Notes: generated from the sequence alone by a model not told the origin. 64,000 nt of DNA from Pinibacter aurantiacus (GCF_019130065.1 NZ_JAHSPG010000001.1:124001-188000); one strand, 5' to 3'; counted from the first letter of the stretch, positions 27,681 to 38,301 are shown. Numbers and translations: made by a program.

Positions 27681-28031
27681 ATGTCAACAGAAGCAAGAAG
27701 AGATGTATTCCAGGCTATTGCCGATCCTACGAGAAGGCAGATCATTAGCCTGGTTGCCAGGCAGTCAATGAACCTGAACGCAATCGCGGAAAACTTTGAT
27801 ATCAGCCGCCCCGCCATATCCCAGCACATTAAGATCCTCACTGAATGTGGAATGATCGTTATAAAAAAACAAGGAAGGGAAAGATACTGTGAAGCAAAAC
27901 TGGATAAGCTTGTTGAAGTGTCTGCCTGGGTAGATCAATACCGGCAATTCTGGACCGAGAAATTCAATTCTCTCGATAAATACCTGCATAATATTCAATT
28001 AAAGAATAAAACTAAAAACAATTCAAAATGA
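27681..28031 (+). CDS. ArsR-family winged-helix regulator
   Basis: 116 residues. DVFQAIADPTRRQIISLVA opens the helix-turn-helix, ISRPAISQHIKILTECGMI is the recognition region and KKQGRERYCEAKL the wing. No metal-binding Cys pair is visible, so this looks like the non-metal class linked to AHSA1-type genes. The ATG at 27681 sits just after the operator. Its stop overlaps the next ATG (ATGA), so the two are coupled. Confidence 0.93.
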   Translation: MSTEARRDVFQAIADPTRRQIISLVARQSMNLNAIAENFDISRPAISQHIKILTECGMIVIKKQGRERYCEAKLDKLVEVSAWVDQYRQFWTEKFNSLDKYLHNIQLKNKTKNNSK

Positions 28032-29002
28032 CAAAGACCAATCAAGCAACACAACGCGAAGTACTTGCGATTGTTCGCGAATTTGACGCGCCGAAGGAGT
28101 TGGTATTTGATGCCTTCGCAACGCCTGAAGCAATGGCAGCATGGTGGGGACCTATTGAATTTAAAACAACTGTAGTGAAACTGGATTTTAAGTCAAAAGG
28201 AATGTTTCATTACAAAATGGAAGGCCCGGAACACACCATGTGGGGAAGGTTTATCTACGGCAATATTAAAAGACCTGACCTGCTGGAATTCACTAACTCG
28301 TTTTCAAATGAAAAAGGTGAAATAGTAAGGGCTGATTTTGATGCAAGATGGCCATTGGAAATTTTCAACCGGATAACATTTACTGAGAAAGATAACAAAA
28401 CGACTATCACGCTTATAGGGTATCCGGTTAATAATACGGAAGAAGAATACGAATTCTTCCAAACAATGAGAACGAATGTTAACGGTGGTTTCAACAAAAC
28501 ATTTGATCAACTTGATAGTTATATCAAGGCTCAATTTACATTAAGAAAAGCTGCAAAAACAGATACCAAAGCAAGGGTTTGCACCTACCTGAATTTTGAC
28601 GGCAACACATACGAAGCATTTAAATTCTATCAATCAGTTTTCAAAACGGAATTTGGAGGTAAAGGCGTTCAACGTTTCGGCGACATTCCCCAGGATGCAG
28701 ACCATCCGGAGATTCCAGAGAACATTAAGAAAATGATCCTGCACATTGAATTGCCCACACTTGGCGGCCATGTATTGATGGGAACCGATGCGCCAAAAGA
28801 AATGGGGTTTCAATTAACCTTTGGCAACAATGCACACATTTGCCTTGAACCTGAATCACGCGAAGAAGCAAAGAGACTATTCGATGCTTTGTCAAAAGAT
28901 GGCACTGTTACCATGCCGTTGCAGGATATGTTTTTCGGAGCTTACTTCGGCGAATTCACTGATAAGTTTGGCGTGAAGTGGATGGTGAATTATAACAACT
29001 AG
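28028..29002 (+). CDS. SRPBCC (AHSA1-like) and VOC/PhnB-like fusion protein
   Basis: 324 residues. Residues 10-170 are an AHSA1-type SRPBCC fold (IVREFDAPKELVFDAF, AAWWGPIEF). Residues 185-324 are a VOC/PhnB-type domain (VCTYLNFDGNTYEAFKFYQ, ILHIELPTLGGHVLMGTD, YFGEFTDKFGVKWMVN). Usually these are separate genes downstream of an ArsR regulator; here they are joined. Enzyme activity is unknown. The coupling to the upstream regulator suggests autoregulated expression as one unit. Confidence 0.85.
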   Translation: MTKTNQATQREVLAIVREFDAPKELVFDAFATPEAMAAWWGPIEFKTTVVKLDFKSKGMFHYKMEGPEHTMWGRFIYGNIKRPDLLEFTNSFSNEKGEIVRADFDARWPLEIFNRITFTEKDNKTTITLIGYPVNNTEEEYEFFQTMRTNVNGGFNKTFDQLDSYIKAQFTLRKAAKTDTKARVCTYLNFDGNTYEAFKFYQSVFKTEFGGKGVQRFGDIPQDADHPEIPENIKKMILHIELPTLGGHVLMGTDAPKEMGFQLTFGNNAHICLEPESREEAKRLFDALSKDGTVTMPLQDMFFGAYFGEFTDKFGVKWMVNYNN

Positions 29003-29021
29003 AGATTTGTTCTCTCTCATT

Positions 29022-29120
29022 TACCACTAAGACACTAAGGACACTAAGCCTCACTAAGGGTTGTTTAAAATTTAGACCTCTCTTAGTGAAACTTAGTGTC
29101 CTTAGTGCCTTAGTGGTAAT
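29022..29120. repeat. Paired inverted repeat, CTTAGTG-type arms
   Basis: Left arm 29022-29060 (CACTAAGA/CACTAAGG units) and right arm 29078-29120 pair with few mismatches around a 17-bp loop. Convergent junction. Confidence 0.92.
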
Positions 29121-29145
29121 CCAGAGACCTTGCAAACAACAAATC

Positions 29146-31602
29146 TCAAATCACCTCAATCTTGTACGCTCCGTTCGCAACGGTCGCGAACTCCACCACT
29201 CCACTTGCATCCTTTTTATACTTCACCGCTTTGCCGCTTCTATCTTTTATCGTAAATGCATTGTTCAATAAAATTTTGCAAGGCAAACCATTTGTTGAAA
29301 CAATATTGATGGTTTGCACTTTTGCATTCTTCCAGTTATATGAAACTTCAAAACCACGACGTGCCCGCAAACCTTTGACTGCACCGGATTGAAGCGACCG
29401 ATCTGATGGCAATGCAGGCAACAAGCGTATCACATCTTCTTTTCCGTGGCTCTGCAAAAACATTTCCGCAATACCCGCAGTACAACCAAAATTCCCGTCG
29501 ATCTGAAACGGTGGACCCGCGCAGAACAAGTTTGGATAAGTTCCTGCACCAGATGAATATTCAACTGTAGTAACTGTAGACGGCGTTAGCATATAACGTA
29601 AATGCTCAAGTGCTTTGTCTCCATTTTGCAAACGCGACCACGTCATGATGCGCGATGCCCATGCCCAGCCTATGCCTCCCTTGCCGCGATGAGCCAGCGT
29701 TACCTTAACCGCATCAGCAAGTTCGGGAGTATCCCATGGTGTAATTTCATCCAAGGGATAAACCGCCATTAAATGTGAAGTGTGGCGATGCTCGGGCTCC
29801 ACTTCTTTCACATCTGTGAGCCATTCCATCAAGGCGCCTGTAGTGGGACTGATTTGATTGGGCGGCAAACGTTTGCTGATCGCACGAACACTATCGGCCC
29901 ATTTTTTATCAACCCCTAAAATATCTGCGGCATCGGCTGCATAGTTAAGAATGGCGCGACCAAATTGGTTGTCGACAGTCGGCCCCATGCAATTCGCGAT
30001 GTGATTGCCATTTGCGTCGAAGTAAGCGTTCTCCGGAGAGTTGGATGGTGCAGTCACCAACCATTTATGCGTTGGTTCTTCGATTAAAATATCCTGGTAA
30101 AATTGTGCGGCACCTTTTAATATTGGATAAGCCTGTGCAAGAAATTTCTTGTCGTGATTGAATTCATAGTGTGACCACAAATGCGTGGCCGCCCAAATAC
30201 CACCTGTTACAGTCGAACCCCAGCTAGAAGATTCGCCGGGAGAAGTAAAGCCAAATGGATTCGTGATAGGATGCGTTACCCAGCCCCTTGCATTGTAATA
30301 TGCTTTGGCTGTGCGGCTTCCATAGTTTGACATTTGTCCAAGCAAACCAAATAAAGGTGTGTGACAATCGGCGAGATTGGTAACTTCTGCGGGCCAGTAG
30401 TTCATCTGCACATTAATATCTGTATGGTAATCGCCGTTCCATGGTGTTTGATATTCATCTGCCCAAAGTCCCTGCAAGTTAGCGGGCATTCCACCAGGGC
30501 GTGAAGAAGAAATCATTAAATAGCGGCCAAAATTAAAGTACATGCTGACGAGCGCTGGATCGCTATTGCCTTTGCTGAAATTGACCAAACGCTCCTGCAC
30601 ACTCATTTTGCCGATCTCTGGCTGAGCTGCACCGGCAAATTTTATACTGCAACGATCGAAATAAGATTTGTAGTCTTTGATGTTTGCAGCCAATAAATTT
30701 TTCCATGACTGCGCAGATGCTTTTTGCAAAGTAGCTTGTACAACAGGCAACGGCGCAGGCCCGCGCTGTTCAACGTTCGGCCAGTTCATGTCCGTTGCTG
30801 CACTCACGAGTAATAAACACTCAGTGGCATTGTTTACAATGATGCTTGTATCATTTTGCGTAAGCGACCCACCTGTTGGAATTACTTTTAAAACAGACGC
30901 ATAGTAAATGCCTTCATCACCGCGACTGTTCATGATACCGCTCATCTGCATCTCATTGCCTTTCACGGCGTATGATACTCGTTCTTTTCTGTATATTCTT
31001 GTGGCAAATGATAGTGCTCCAGCTTTCGACGAACGTAAACGAACGGCAATGACTTGTTGTGGCCCGGAAACAATTGCTTCTTCGGTAAAATCGACGCCGT
31101 TGCGCTGCCATGTTGTTTTTGTATAGGCGCTATCGAGTCGCAAATAGCGGGAATAATTTTGAATGGGTTGTTGAGCATCTTTCCAGTTTATGAAAAGATC
31201 GCCCAGCGTTTGATAACAACCGAACTTTCCATCCTTGCCTTCACCAGAGCCCGGCCCTTTGCATACAAAATGCTTTTGCATTAAGTCCTGTGCTTCTTTG
31301 TTTTTACCGGCCAGCAGCAGTTGTCTTATCTCTGGTAAATACTTGTACGCATCTTTGTCATCTGCATCTTGCACGCCCCCGCTCCACATGGAGATTTCGT
31401 TGAGAACGATACGCTCTCTGTCGGCACGGCCAAACACCATCGCACCAAGGCGACCATTGCCTAAAGGTGCCGATGACAAATAATTGTCGGCAGGTTGTTT
31501 GAACAACATTCTCACATCATCTTGCGCTTGTGTTGTTACCGCAAACAATCCGCTTAGCATGCAAAAAAAATTCCTCTTGCTGAACAATCGTTTCATTTTC
31601 AT
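29146..31602 (-). CDS. GH95 alpha-L-fucosidase-like enzyme (copy 1)
   Basis: About 818 residues from the ATG at 31602, which gives a normal signal peptide (RNFFCMLSGLFAVTTQAQ); a start further upstream adds 26 residues. GH95 signatures: APLGNGRLGAMVFG, the substrate-pocket segment DINVQMNYWPAEVTN, LMEWLTDVKEVEPEHRHTS (general acid Glu) and QIDGNFGCTAGIAE (general base Asp). In this copy the first residue of the conserved N-x-N pair before QMNYW is Asp. Exported, probably periplasmic. Last gene of the glycan locus. Confidence 0.9.
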   Translation of the reverse strand: MKMKRLFSKRNFFCMLSGLFAVTTQAQDDVRMLFKQPADNYLSSAPLGNGRLGAMVFGRADRERIVLNEISMWSGGVQDADDKDAYKYLPEIRQLLLAGKNKEAQDLMQKHFVCKGPGSGEGKDGKFGCYQTLGDLFINWKDAQQPIQNYSRYLRLDSAYTKTTWQRNGVDFTEEAIVSGPQQVIAVRLRSSKAGALSFATRIYRKERVSYAVKGNEMQMSGIMNSRGDEGIYYASVLKVIPTGGSLTQNDTSIIVNNATECLLLVSAATDMNWPNVEQRGPAPLPVVQATLQKASAQSWKNLLAANIKDYKSYFDRCSIKFAGAAQPEIGKMSVQERLVNFSKGNSDPALVSMYFNFGRYLMISSSRPGGMPANLQGLWADEYQTPWNGDYHTDINVQMNYWPAEVTNLADCHTPLFGLLGQMSNYGSRTAKAYYNARGWVTHPITNPFGFTSPGESSSWGSTVTGGIWAATHLWSHYEFNHDKKFLAQAYPILKGAAQFYQDILIEEPTHKWLVTAPSNSPENAYFDANGNHIANCMGPTVDNQFGRAILNYAADAADILGVDKKWADSVRAISKRLPPNQISPTTGALMEWLTDVKEVEPEHRHTSHLMAVYPLDEITPWDTPELADAVKVTLAHRGKGGIGWAWASRIMTWSRLQNGDKALEHLRYMLTPSTVTTVEYSSGAGTYPNLFCAGPPFQIDGNFGCTAGIAEMFLQSHGKEDVIRLLPALPSDRSLQSGAVKGLRARRGFEVSYNWKNAKVQTINIVSTNGLPCKILLNNAFTIKDRSGKAVKYKKDASGVVEFATVANGAYKIEVI

Positions 31603-31711
31603 GTACTGCTTTTTTATTCTTTCATTAACCCGGTTGTTAAAGAAATAAGGGGTGTGTTTTATTTGTTCAATAGAATTCAATGTCGTTTGGCTAAGCGATG
31701 TCGTTACTTTT

Positions 31712-31903
31712 CATATTAATGTCCTACGCCCGCCCGTGCCGGATCGGACGGGGACAAAAAGAAACTCTCTGTTATATTTTCTACTGACATTAATGCCCTA
31801 CGGGCAATAGAACCTTTCCCGTAGGGGAAAAAATATCAGTAGAAACTGGCACTCCCGCGTATTGTTGCCCGTAAGGCATAAACTTGTTGCGGAATCACCT
31901 TAA
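31712..31903. repeat. Dispersed repeat, copy 2, with an inserted GC palindrome
   Basis: Matches copy 1 (27001-27162) through CATATTAATGTCCTACG, ATGCCCTACGGGCAAT, CCCGTAGGG, AATATCA and CCTTAAG, in the same order. Between CCTACG and GACAAAA it carries an extra 24-bp GC palindrome that copy 1 lacks. It fills most of the gap between GH92 and GH95 copy 1. Confidence 0.85.
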
Positions 31904-31982
31904 GAAAACACAGTATTGAGCATCCAATGGAGCGTCGCAAAAATGTTTCATAGTAATAAAACTGCCGGACATCCATCATTCA

Positions 31983-34256
31983 TCACTTCGTTTTAGGAAC
32001 TCCCCATTTCTTATTGGGCCTGCTGCCCATCGTAAATTCAAGCGTGCTCCCGGCCTCAAGATCCTGTTGTGTTATGTACGTCAGCTGATAATCTTTCCCG
32101 TTTAATTTAGCCGCCTGTATGTAAATATTTTCTTTCGAAATATTTTTAGCGATCATCGTAAACATCTTACCATTGGGCATTTTCAGCGCAGCTTTGCTTA
32201 GCAATGGAGTGCCGATATCGTAAATACCGGAAGCCGGATTTACCGGATAAAAACCCATGGCGCTAAACACATACCATGCCGACATCTCACCACAGTCATC
32301 ATTGCCGGAGTATCCTGCAGAGTTGTTAGTGTATAGATCTGTAAGCACTTTGGAAACGTAATACTGTGTTTTCCAGGGCTGACCCGCATAGTTGTACAAA
32401 TAAGTAACGTGATGACTTGGCTCATTGCCATGTGCATACTGCCCTATAAAGCCTGATGCATTTCCATTTACCTCTCCGTGCGTTGCTGTAATAGTAAAGA
32501 AGCTATCGAGCTTGTTATCGAAGGCTTGCTTGCCCCCTGTCAATTCAACAAGCGATGAAATATTTTGCGGCACATACCAAAAGTACTGCCATGCATTGCC
32601 TTCTGTGTAAGGGTTTCCGCCGTTGCCGCCATACTGCAAAGGATTAAAAGGTGTTAACCAATTGCCTTTATCATCACGTGCACGGAAGAAACCGGTTTGA
32701 GTGTCGTACAAATTTTTATAGAATTGCGAACGCTCCATGAAGTGATTGTAGTCGTCTGTCTCTCCCAGCTCTTTTGCAAGTTGCGCCACGCACCAATCAT
32801 CATAAGCCATTTCCAAAGTAACAGAAACAGATTGCGATAATTTGTTCTCAGGAATGTACTTGTACTTTTCCCAAATATCAAATGGAGAACCCGGATGCGA
32901 AACGGTCGATGACGCTTTGATAGCGTTGTAAGCCCTGCGTCTATTGATACCGGGGATACCCTTTAACACGGCATCTACAATTACAGGAATGGAGTGATTG
33001 CCGATCATGCAATAGTTCTCCTGACCCCACAATTGCCAGATAGGAAGATAGCCGTAATCTTCATACTGACGTATCATGCTGTTGACAAAATCCGCTGTGC
33101 GTGCAGGTTGTACCAAAGTGTATAAAGGATGTGCGCCGCGATAAGTGTCCCACAAAGAGAAAGTCGAATATTGCCTGCCTGTCCTTATCGTGTAGTTAAT
33201 GGAAGGATATTCTCCGTTTACATCGGACAAAGTATTGGGCTGTATGAACGCATGATACAAGGATGTATAGAAAATTTGCTTTTGATCCTTTGTTCCGCTA
33301 ATCTTTATCTTACTTAATTCTTTCTCCCATACATCATCTGCCTGAGCGACTGCCAAATTAAAATCCCAATGGGGAATTTCCTGCTGCATGTTAAAGCGTG
33401 CATTGTTTGTACTTACAGCCGAAATACCGATCTTGATTAACAACGGCTTTTCATCTTTGGTATCAAAATCCAGCACTGCGCGAAGGTCTGTCCCATTGAC
33501 TACTGCATTGTTTTGAAACACCGTTCCGCCATCAGCAATGATTTGATTGGTGATGGGTTTTGAAAATTCCGCGTGGAAATAAATCTTTCTAAGCTTTGCC
33601 CAGCCTGTGATTACGCGATAACCTTCGATTGTAAATTCGTTAATTACTTTAAACTGTGCATCGATCACTTTGCATCCCCAGTTTGGCTTCTTCAGTGAAT
33701 GGTCAAGGTCGATCACCACATGGGCATCGCTGTTTTTAGGAAACGTGTATTTGTGAAAACCAGTGTGCGTGCCTGTTGTAAGCTCTGCATTAATATTATA
33801 ATCCAACAATTTCACCTGGTAATAACCAGCTCTTGCAGATTCTTCGCTGTGCGAAAAACGAGAACGATAGCCGCTGTTGGGTTCGTTGGCATTGCCTGCA
33901 CGTGTATGAACCTGGCCGGTTGTCGGCATGAACAGTATGTCAAAAAAATCAGGCGCACCAGTTCCGCTTAAATGTGTATGACTGAAGCCTGCAATCGTTT
34001 TGTCGTTGTAGTTGTAGCCACAAGCAGCGTCCCACTCAGGTTCGTCTCTTGTATCGGGGCTCAACTGCACCATACCAAAAGGAGATGTTGCACCGGGGTA
34101 TGTATTGCCGGAAAGACTGCTTCCATTTACTGCGCCGGTACCAATGAAGGGATTGACATATTGTGTGACTTTATCTTCCGTGCTTTGGGCACAAGCAAGA
34201 TCAACTATTATCAAACAAAAAGCGGCCAGAACAAAAGCCTTGCGGGTTTTCATCAT
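31983..34256 (-). CDS. GH92 exo-alpha-mannosidase
   Basis: 757 residues with a signal peptide ending ACAQ-S. GH92 hallmarks: VNPFIGTG, GNTYPGATSPFGMVQLSPD, GFSHTHLSGTG, FSLWDTYRGAHPL, GNEPSHHVTYLYNYA (acid Glu) and YSGNDDCGEMSAWYVFSA (base Asp region, metal ligands). The family removes alpha-1,2-, 1,3- or 1,4-linked mannose in a Ca-dependent way. Neighbours are two GH95 genes, so it works on the same branched glycan. Confidence 0.95.
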   Translation of the reverse strand: MMKTRKAFVLAAFCLIIVDLACAQSTEDKVTQYVNPFIGTGAVNGSSLSGNTYPGATSPFGMVQLSPDTRDEPEWDAACGYNYNDKTIAGFSHTHLSGTGAPDFFDILFMPTTGQVHTRAGNANEPNSGYRSRFSHSEESARAGYYQVKLLDYNINAELTTGTHTGFHKYTFPKNSDAHVVIDLDHSLKKPNWGCKVIDAQFKVINEFTIEGYRVITGWAKLRKIYFHAEFSKPITNQIIADGGTVFQNNAVVNGTDLRAVLDFDTKDEKPLLIKIGISAVSTNNARFNMQQEIPHWDFNLAVAQADDVWEKELSKIKISGTKDQKQIFYTSLYHAFIQPNTLSDVNGEYPSINYTIRTGRQYSTFSLWDTYRGAHPLYTLVQPARTADFVNSMIRQYEDYGYLPIWQLWGQENYCMIGNHSIPVIVDAVLKGIPGINRRRAYNAIKASSTVSHPGSPFDIWEKYKYIPENKLSQSVSVTLEMAYDDWCVAQLAKELGETDDYNHFMERSQFYKNLYDTQTGFFRARDDKGNWLTPFNPLQYGGNGGNPYTEGNAWQYFWYVPQNISSLVELTGGKQAFDNKLDSFFTITATHGEVNGNASGFIGQYAHGNEPSHHVTYLYNYAGQPWKTQYYVSKVLTDLYTNNSAGYSGNDDCGEMSAWYVFSAMGFYPVNPASGIYDIGTPLLSKAALKMPNGKMFTMIAKNISKENIYIQAAKLNGKDYQLTYITQQDLEAGSTLEFTMGSRPNKKWGVPKTK

Positions 34257-34366
34257 GACAAGAAATTATTTTCAATAAAACTTTTAGAATCTTATTGTGT
34301 GATCAAATGTATGTTTAAAGCGATTTTTATAAATGGATGAATGATCGGTAATGATGGACTTTTTTA

Positions 34367-34456
34367 TTGAGTGGAGAGTGGAGAGTTATTGTTGATACAG
34401 AATCATGCAAAACATTAACTCTCCACTCTCAACTCTCAACTCTCAATTCTCAACTG
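34367..34456. repeat. Paired inverted repeat, CTCAACT-type arms
   Basis: Left arm 34367-34390 (GAGTGGAGAG units), right arm 34414-34456. The right arm encodes the last residues (AVEN, stop) of GH95 copy 2. Confidence 0.85.
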
Positions 34457-36683
34457 CAATAACGTATTCCCCGCCCTTCACGGTGTTAAACACCACCACG
34501 CCATCGCTGTCTTTTGTGTAATTTATTTTTTTACCGGATTTGTCTTTTATTGAAAAAGAGGCAGGTAACATTATTCTGCATTGCATGCCGCTAAGCGAGC
34601 GGACGGAAGCCGTTTGCAGTTGTTTGTTTTTCCAGTTGATGGAAACTTCAAAACCTCTTCTGGCACGCAAGCCTTTTACAGAGCCGGTTTGCCATGCATC
34701 TGGCAATGCAGGTAAAAGCCTGATGGCGCTTGACTGACTTTGCAATAACATTTCTGCAACTGCTGCGGTGTAGCCAAAATTGCCATCAATTTGAAATGGC
34801 GGATGCGCGCAGAAAAGGTTCGGGTAAATGCCGCCACCTTCCTGGTAATCAATGCTCGCACCGCCAACAAGTGTGATGAAGTTTTGCAGTATTTTATAGG
34901 CATGATTGCCATCAAGCAAACGCGCCCAGAAGTTTATTTTCCATGCCATTGACCAGCCCGTTGCCAGATCTCCCCTTGCTTTCAAACTCACTTTTGCAGC
35001 ATTGAAAAGTGCCGGTGTCTCAGGTGTAATCTGCTTTCCCGGATGCAAGGCGAACAAGTGCGATGCGTGGCGGTGATGATTGGTTGAATCATCTCTGTCT
35101 GTTTCCCATTCCTGTATCTGTCCCCACTTCCCTATTTTGGGTTTCAGCAATTTTTCTCTCATTTCGTACACGCGTTGACGATATGCCGGATCAATCTTTA
35201 ACGTGTCGGCAGCCGCGATATAGTTAGTAAACAGATCGTACACAATTTCCTGGTCATAGGTCACACCTTCTTCCTCAGGGCCCTGCTCGGGCGACCAGCC
35301 GTCGGGCGTTACCAATGTACCATCGGGTCTTTTTTTCAAATGATCTTCCCAAAACTCACAAAGCTCTTTTAAGATGGGATAAGCAAATGTTTTTAAATAC
35401 GCTTTGTCCATCGTGAACGCATAGTGTTCCCACACGTGTTGCGCGTACCATGCACTTCCGGGAGGGTTCCATTTCCAGCCGGAACCACCGTAAATATTAT
35501 TTTCTGTTTGTACTGTCCATCCGCGAACGCCTTTGTAATAATCGCTTGTCGCTTTCTTGCGAACGTCACGAATGCTGTTGATATAATCGAGAAATGTCCA
35601 GTGCAGCTCCGAAAGATTAGCAGGTTCCGCTAACCAGTAGTTCATTTGTATGTTGATGTTGGAGTGATAATCACTTCGCCATGGCGGTGTATTTGTATTG
35701 TTCCAAAGCCCCTGTAAATTAGCGGGCAAGCCTCCCTTACGCGATGAGCTGATTAATAAATAACGGCCATATTGAAACAACAAGGTTTCGAGTGAGTGAT
35801 CGGTGCTTTTTTTATAAGCAAGAATTCTTTTTTCGGTTGTTTGCTGTAATGCGCTTGCATCTGTGGTGCCTAAATTAATCTGCTCTCGATCAAACAGTGC
35901 TTTGTAATCATTTGTGTGAGCGGCTTTCAATTGCACGTATGTCTTTTGTAAGAAAGCAGGATTTGACGGGCGACTCAACCCAGCAGAGCGCCAGCCTTTT
36001 TTGCTGTCCTGCAAATAATTGGTAACAGCAGTAAGATATACCGTAAACGAATTTGCATTGCTGACCGTGATAAAATAGCCCGCAGTGTCTTGCATTAACT
36101 TTGTTTGTCCTCCTTCTGTTTTCACGTAAACATCTGAACCGTATAATAATCCATTGGCAAGATTTCCGCTTGTAGCAATGTGATTATTGCTTGCAGCGAA
36201 AGCCGCTTTGTGCATATCTGTCAACCTTATTTTACAGTTGTAAGCATTTTGCTTATTGGCTGTAAACCGCAACACTGTTACTTTATCGGGAAAGCTGCAA
36301 AAATATTCGCGGAAAAATTGCACGTTGTTTTGTGTGTAAGCTATACTATGGGTTGCGCTGCTGATGTCCAGATCGCGGCTATAATTTGTAAAAGCATCTT
36401 TGTTATTGAAGTCAATATAGAGATCACCGAATGCCTGGTACTCGCCGGTTTCTTTTTCGTCTCCCGTCCACAAAGATTGTTCGTTGAATTGCAGATGTTC
36501 CTTTTCAACCCCTCCAAAGATCATCGCTCCCATTCTGCCATTGCCAATGGGCAATGCCTCGGTCATCCAATCTTTTGCAGGAGTTGTATAGTGCAGCTTC
36601 ATGTTTTCCTGTGCACTTACAATTGTATTTACAAAAAGTAAAATAGCCAACGAAATGCAAGCGGCAATTTTGTTTTTAGTCAT
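34443..36683 (-). CDS. GH95 alpha-L-fucosidase/galactosidase-like enzyme (copy 2)
   Basis: 746 residues from ATG 36683 (signal ending VSAQ-E); an upstream GTG gives an extra five residues. Signatures: [32 protein letters not shown] (canonical N-x-N), [19 protein letters not shown] and [16 protein letters not shown]. Copies 1 and 2 are clearly different (751 against 844 residues before trimming; WLAE against WPAE), so they may differ in linkage, for example fucose against L-galactose. C-terminal codons lie in a repeat arm. Confidence 0.9.
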   Translation of the reverse strand: MTKNKIAACISLAILLFVNTIVSAQENMKLHYTTPAKDWMTEALPIGNGRMGAMIFGGVEKEHLQFNEQSLWTGDEKETGEYQAFGDLYIDFNNKDAFTNYSRDLDISSATHSIAYTQNNVQFFREYFCSFPDKVTVLRFTANKQNAYNCKIRLTDMHKAAFAASNNHIATSGNLANGLLYGSDVYVKTEGGQTKLMQDTAGYFITVSNANSFTVYLTAVTNYLQDSKKGWRSAGLSRPSNPAFLQKTYVQLKAAHTNDYKALFDREQINLGTTDASALQQTTEKRILAYKKSTDHSLETLLFQYGRYLLISSSRKGGLPANLQGLWNNTNTPPWRSDYHSNINIQMNYWLAEPANLSELHWTFLDYINSIRDVRKKATSDYYKGVRGWTVQTENNIYGGSGWKWNPPGSAWYAQHVWEHYAFTMDKAYLKTFAYPILKELCEFWEDHLKKRPDGTLVTPDGWSPEQGPEEEGVTYDQEIVYDLFTNYIAAADTLKIDPAYRQRVYEMREKLLKPKIGKWGQIQEWETDRDDSTNHHRHASHLFALHPGKQITPETPALFNAAKVSLKARGDLATGWSMAWKINFWARLLDGNHAYKILQNFITLVGGASIDYQEGGGIYPNLFCAHPPFQIDGNFGYTAAVAEMLLQSQSSAIRLLPALPDAWQTGSVKGLRARRGFEVSINWKNKQLQTASVRSLSGMQCRIMLPASFSIKDKSGKKINYTKDSDGVVVFNTVKGGEYVIAVEN

Positions 36684-36844
36684 ATGCAATGCGGTCACTT
36701 TATGGTCGGTGTTTGATTTTTGTGTTAACGTTTGCGCACTCTAAGGTAAAAGCTTTTTGCCATTTTGCAATTCAACAAAGATGTTCAACATCTACTAAAG
36801 AGTGGCTATTATCTGTACTATTTTAACTGCGCTTGAAAATGCTT

Positions 36845-38131
36845 TTACATCTTCTCATTCATTATTGCGATTGCTTTCCACAAAGCACCTGCAGAACCTC
36901 TGAATTGACCCGAGCCGTTTGGTGCTCCTTTCAAATCATACCATTCTGAGAAGCCACCGTTTTTGATGATCATGTCTAACATCGGCGACAGCGCTTCGTA
37001 TGCTTCTTTGTAGTAACCATTTGCTATCAGCTGCTGCACCATTCTACCGCCAAACCATGGCCAGTCGCCACCGTTCTGATAATAGTATGGCACCAACCAT
37101 GTGTTTTTAAAAAGGCCTTTGGGATATACAGGATGCACGGTGAGTCCGATGGATGGAGCGCCGGCTTCTTTTACATTTTGCTGCATTTGTTTGTATGATG
37201 CCAGTATTTCTTTTTCGCTGAGAAGCCCCGCTTCTATTGCGATAGCTGTTCCGCCATGATAATAAATGGCGTTTTCATCGAAGCTTGCTGGAAATGGAGA
37301 CCCTTTCAAATATACATGCGGAATAAATTTCTGTTTTGATGCATCCCACAAATATGTTCTTATATTTTTTGACAGTTGATCTCTTGTTTGCAGCCATTGC
37401 TTTTTCTTGTTCGCATCACTAATCATGGCAACATAATTATTCATGGCGATTACAAACATGGCGTTGTCGTAAATATCAATCGCAGGATGCGAAGAGCTGT
37501 CGAGCACCACACCCCACTCGTGTTCAGGCTGTACGTCGCCCCAGTCAATGGTTGTACCGCCCCATATCAGTCCGTACTTTTCACTGTAACGTTTTGTCAG
37601 TAAAAAATTCATCGCATCTTCCATTCTTTGCGCAACGGTTCTACCTGCCACCACTTCGTTCAATAAAGAAGTATCGTGTGTTACGTTGATGTATTTATTA
37701 ATGGCCTGTATTAAAGATGATTCCTGGTCGGTCTCTACCGTATTTTTATGTGCGGCAAAATCCGGTGCCAGCGGGCTGTAGATGAAATCATAAGAAATTT
37801 GCGAAGTACCTTTTGGTATGTAACCATCTACGATATTGCCGTCTTCCCGTTGAAATTTGAAGAACGTCAACAATGCTTCGCGGATCTTTTTTACATCGCC
37901 GGTTTTGCAAGCGAGTTCGATGAAAGTGTTCAGGTCGCGTATCCATATTTCTCCGTAGCCGCTGCCGGCGTTTAAGCCGTCGTGCAGCAATGTTTCTGCT
38001 TTTGCCGAGACGGTTTGTAAACGTTGATCATTACGAATGGTGGTTGCCAATTGTTGATCAATGGCCTTTTTATTTGTCGAGCATGCGACTGCTGAAACAA
38101 TGCCTATTATAGCGAATATTCTTTTAACCAT
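36845..38131 (-). CDS. (alpha/alpha)6-barrel glycosidase-like lipoprotein
   Basis: 428 residues with a lipobox VACS near residue 17. Pairs of helices with Trp/Asp-rich loops (YGEIWIRDLNTFIELAC, IDWGDVQPEHEWGVV, GGDWPWFGGRMVQQL, NGSGQFRGSAGALW) point to an (alpha/alpha)6 toroid as in GH15, GH37, GH63, GH125 and related families. I cannot place it in one family. Its position between SusC/D and the GH95/GH92 genes suggests it cuts the same glycan. Confidence 0.75.
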   Translation of the reverse strand: MVKRIFAIIGIVSAVACSTNKKAIDQQLATTIRNDQRLQTVSAKAETLLHDGLNAGSGYGEIWIRDLNTFIELACKTGDVKKIREALLTFFKFQREDGNIVDGYIPKGTSQISYDFIYSPLAPDFAAHKNTVETDQESSLIQAINKYINVTHDTSLLNEVVAGRTVAQRMEDAMNFLLTKRYSEKYGLIWGGTTIDWGDVQPEHEWGVVLDSSSHPAIDIYDNAMFVIAMNNYVAMISDANKKKQWLQTRDQLSKNIRTYLWDASKQKFIPHVYLKGSPFPASFDENAIYYHGGTAIAIEAGLLSEKEILASYKQMQQNVKEAGAPSIGLTVHPVYPKGLFKNTWLVPYYYQNGGDWPWFGGRMVQQLIANGYYKEAYEALSPMLDMIIKNGGFSEWYDLKGAPNGSGQFRGSAGALWKAIAIMNEKM

Positions 38132-38143
38132 AAGGAACCAAAT

Positions 38144-38236
38144 TTACCACTAAGACACTAAGTACACTAAGTTTCACTAAGAAAACTTGCCGATGAAACT
38201 TAGTGTGTCTTAGTGCACTTAGTGCCTTAGTGGTAA
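38144..38236. repeat. Paired inverted repeat, CTTAGTG-type arms
   Basis: Left arm 38144-38182 and right arm 38195-38236 with a loop of about 12 bp, inside the glycan locus between two co-directional genes. Confidence 0.92.
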
Positions 38237-38301
38237 TATAGAAATGTTATTTATTGAAGAGAGTAGAAATCAATCTCTACGTTCTTGCACTTTATAAAAT
38301 T

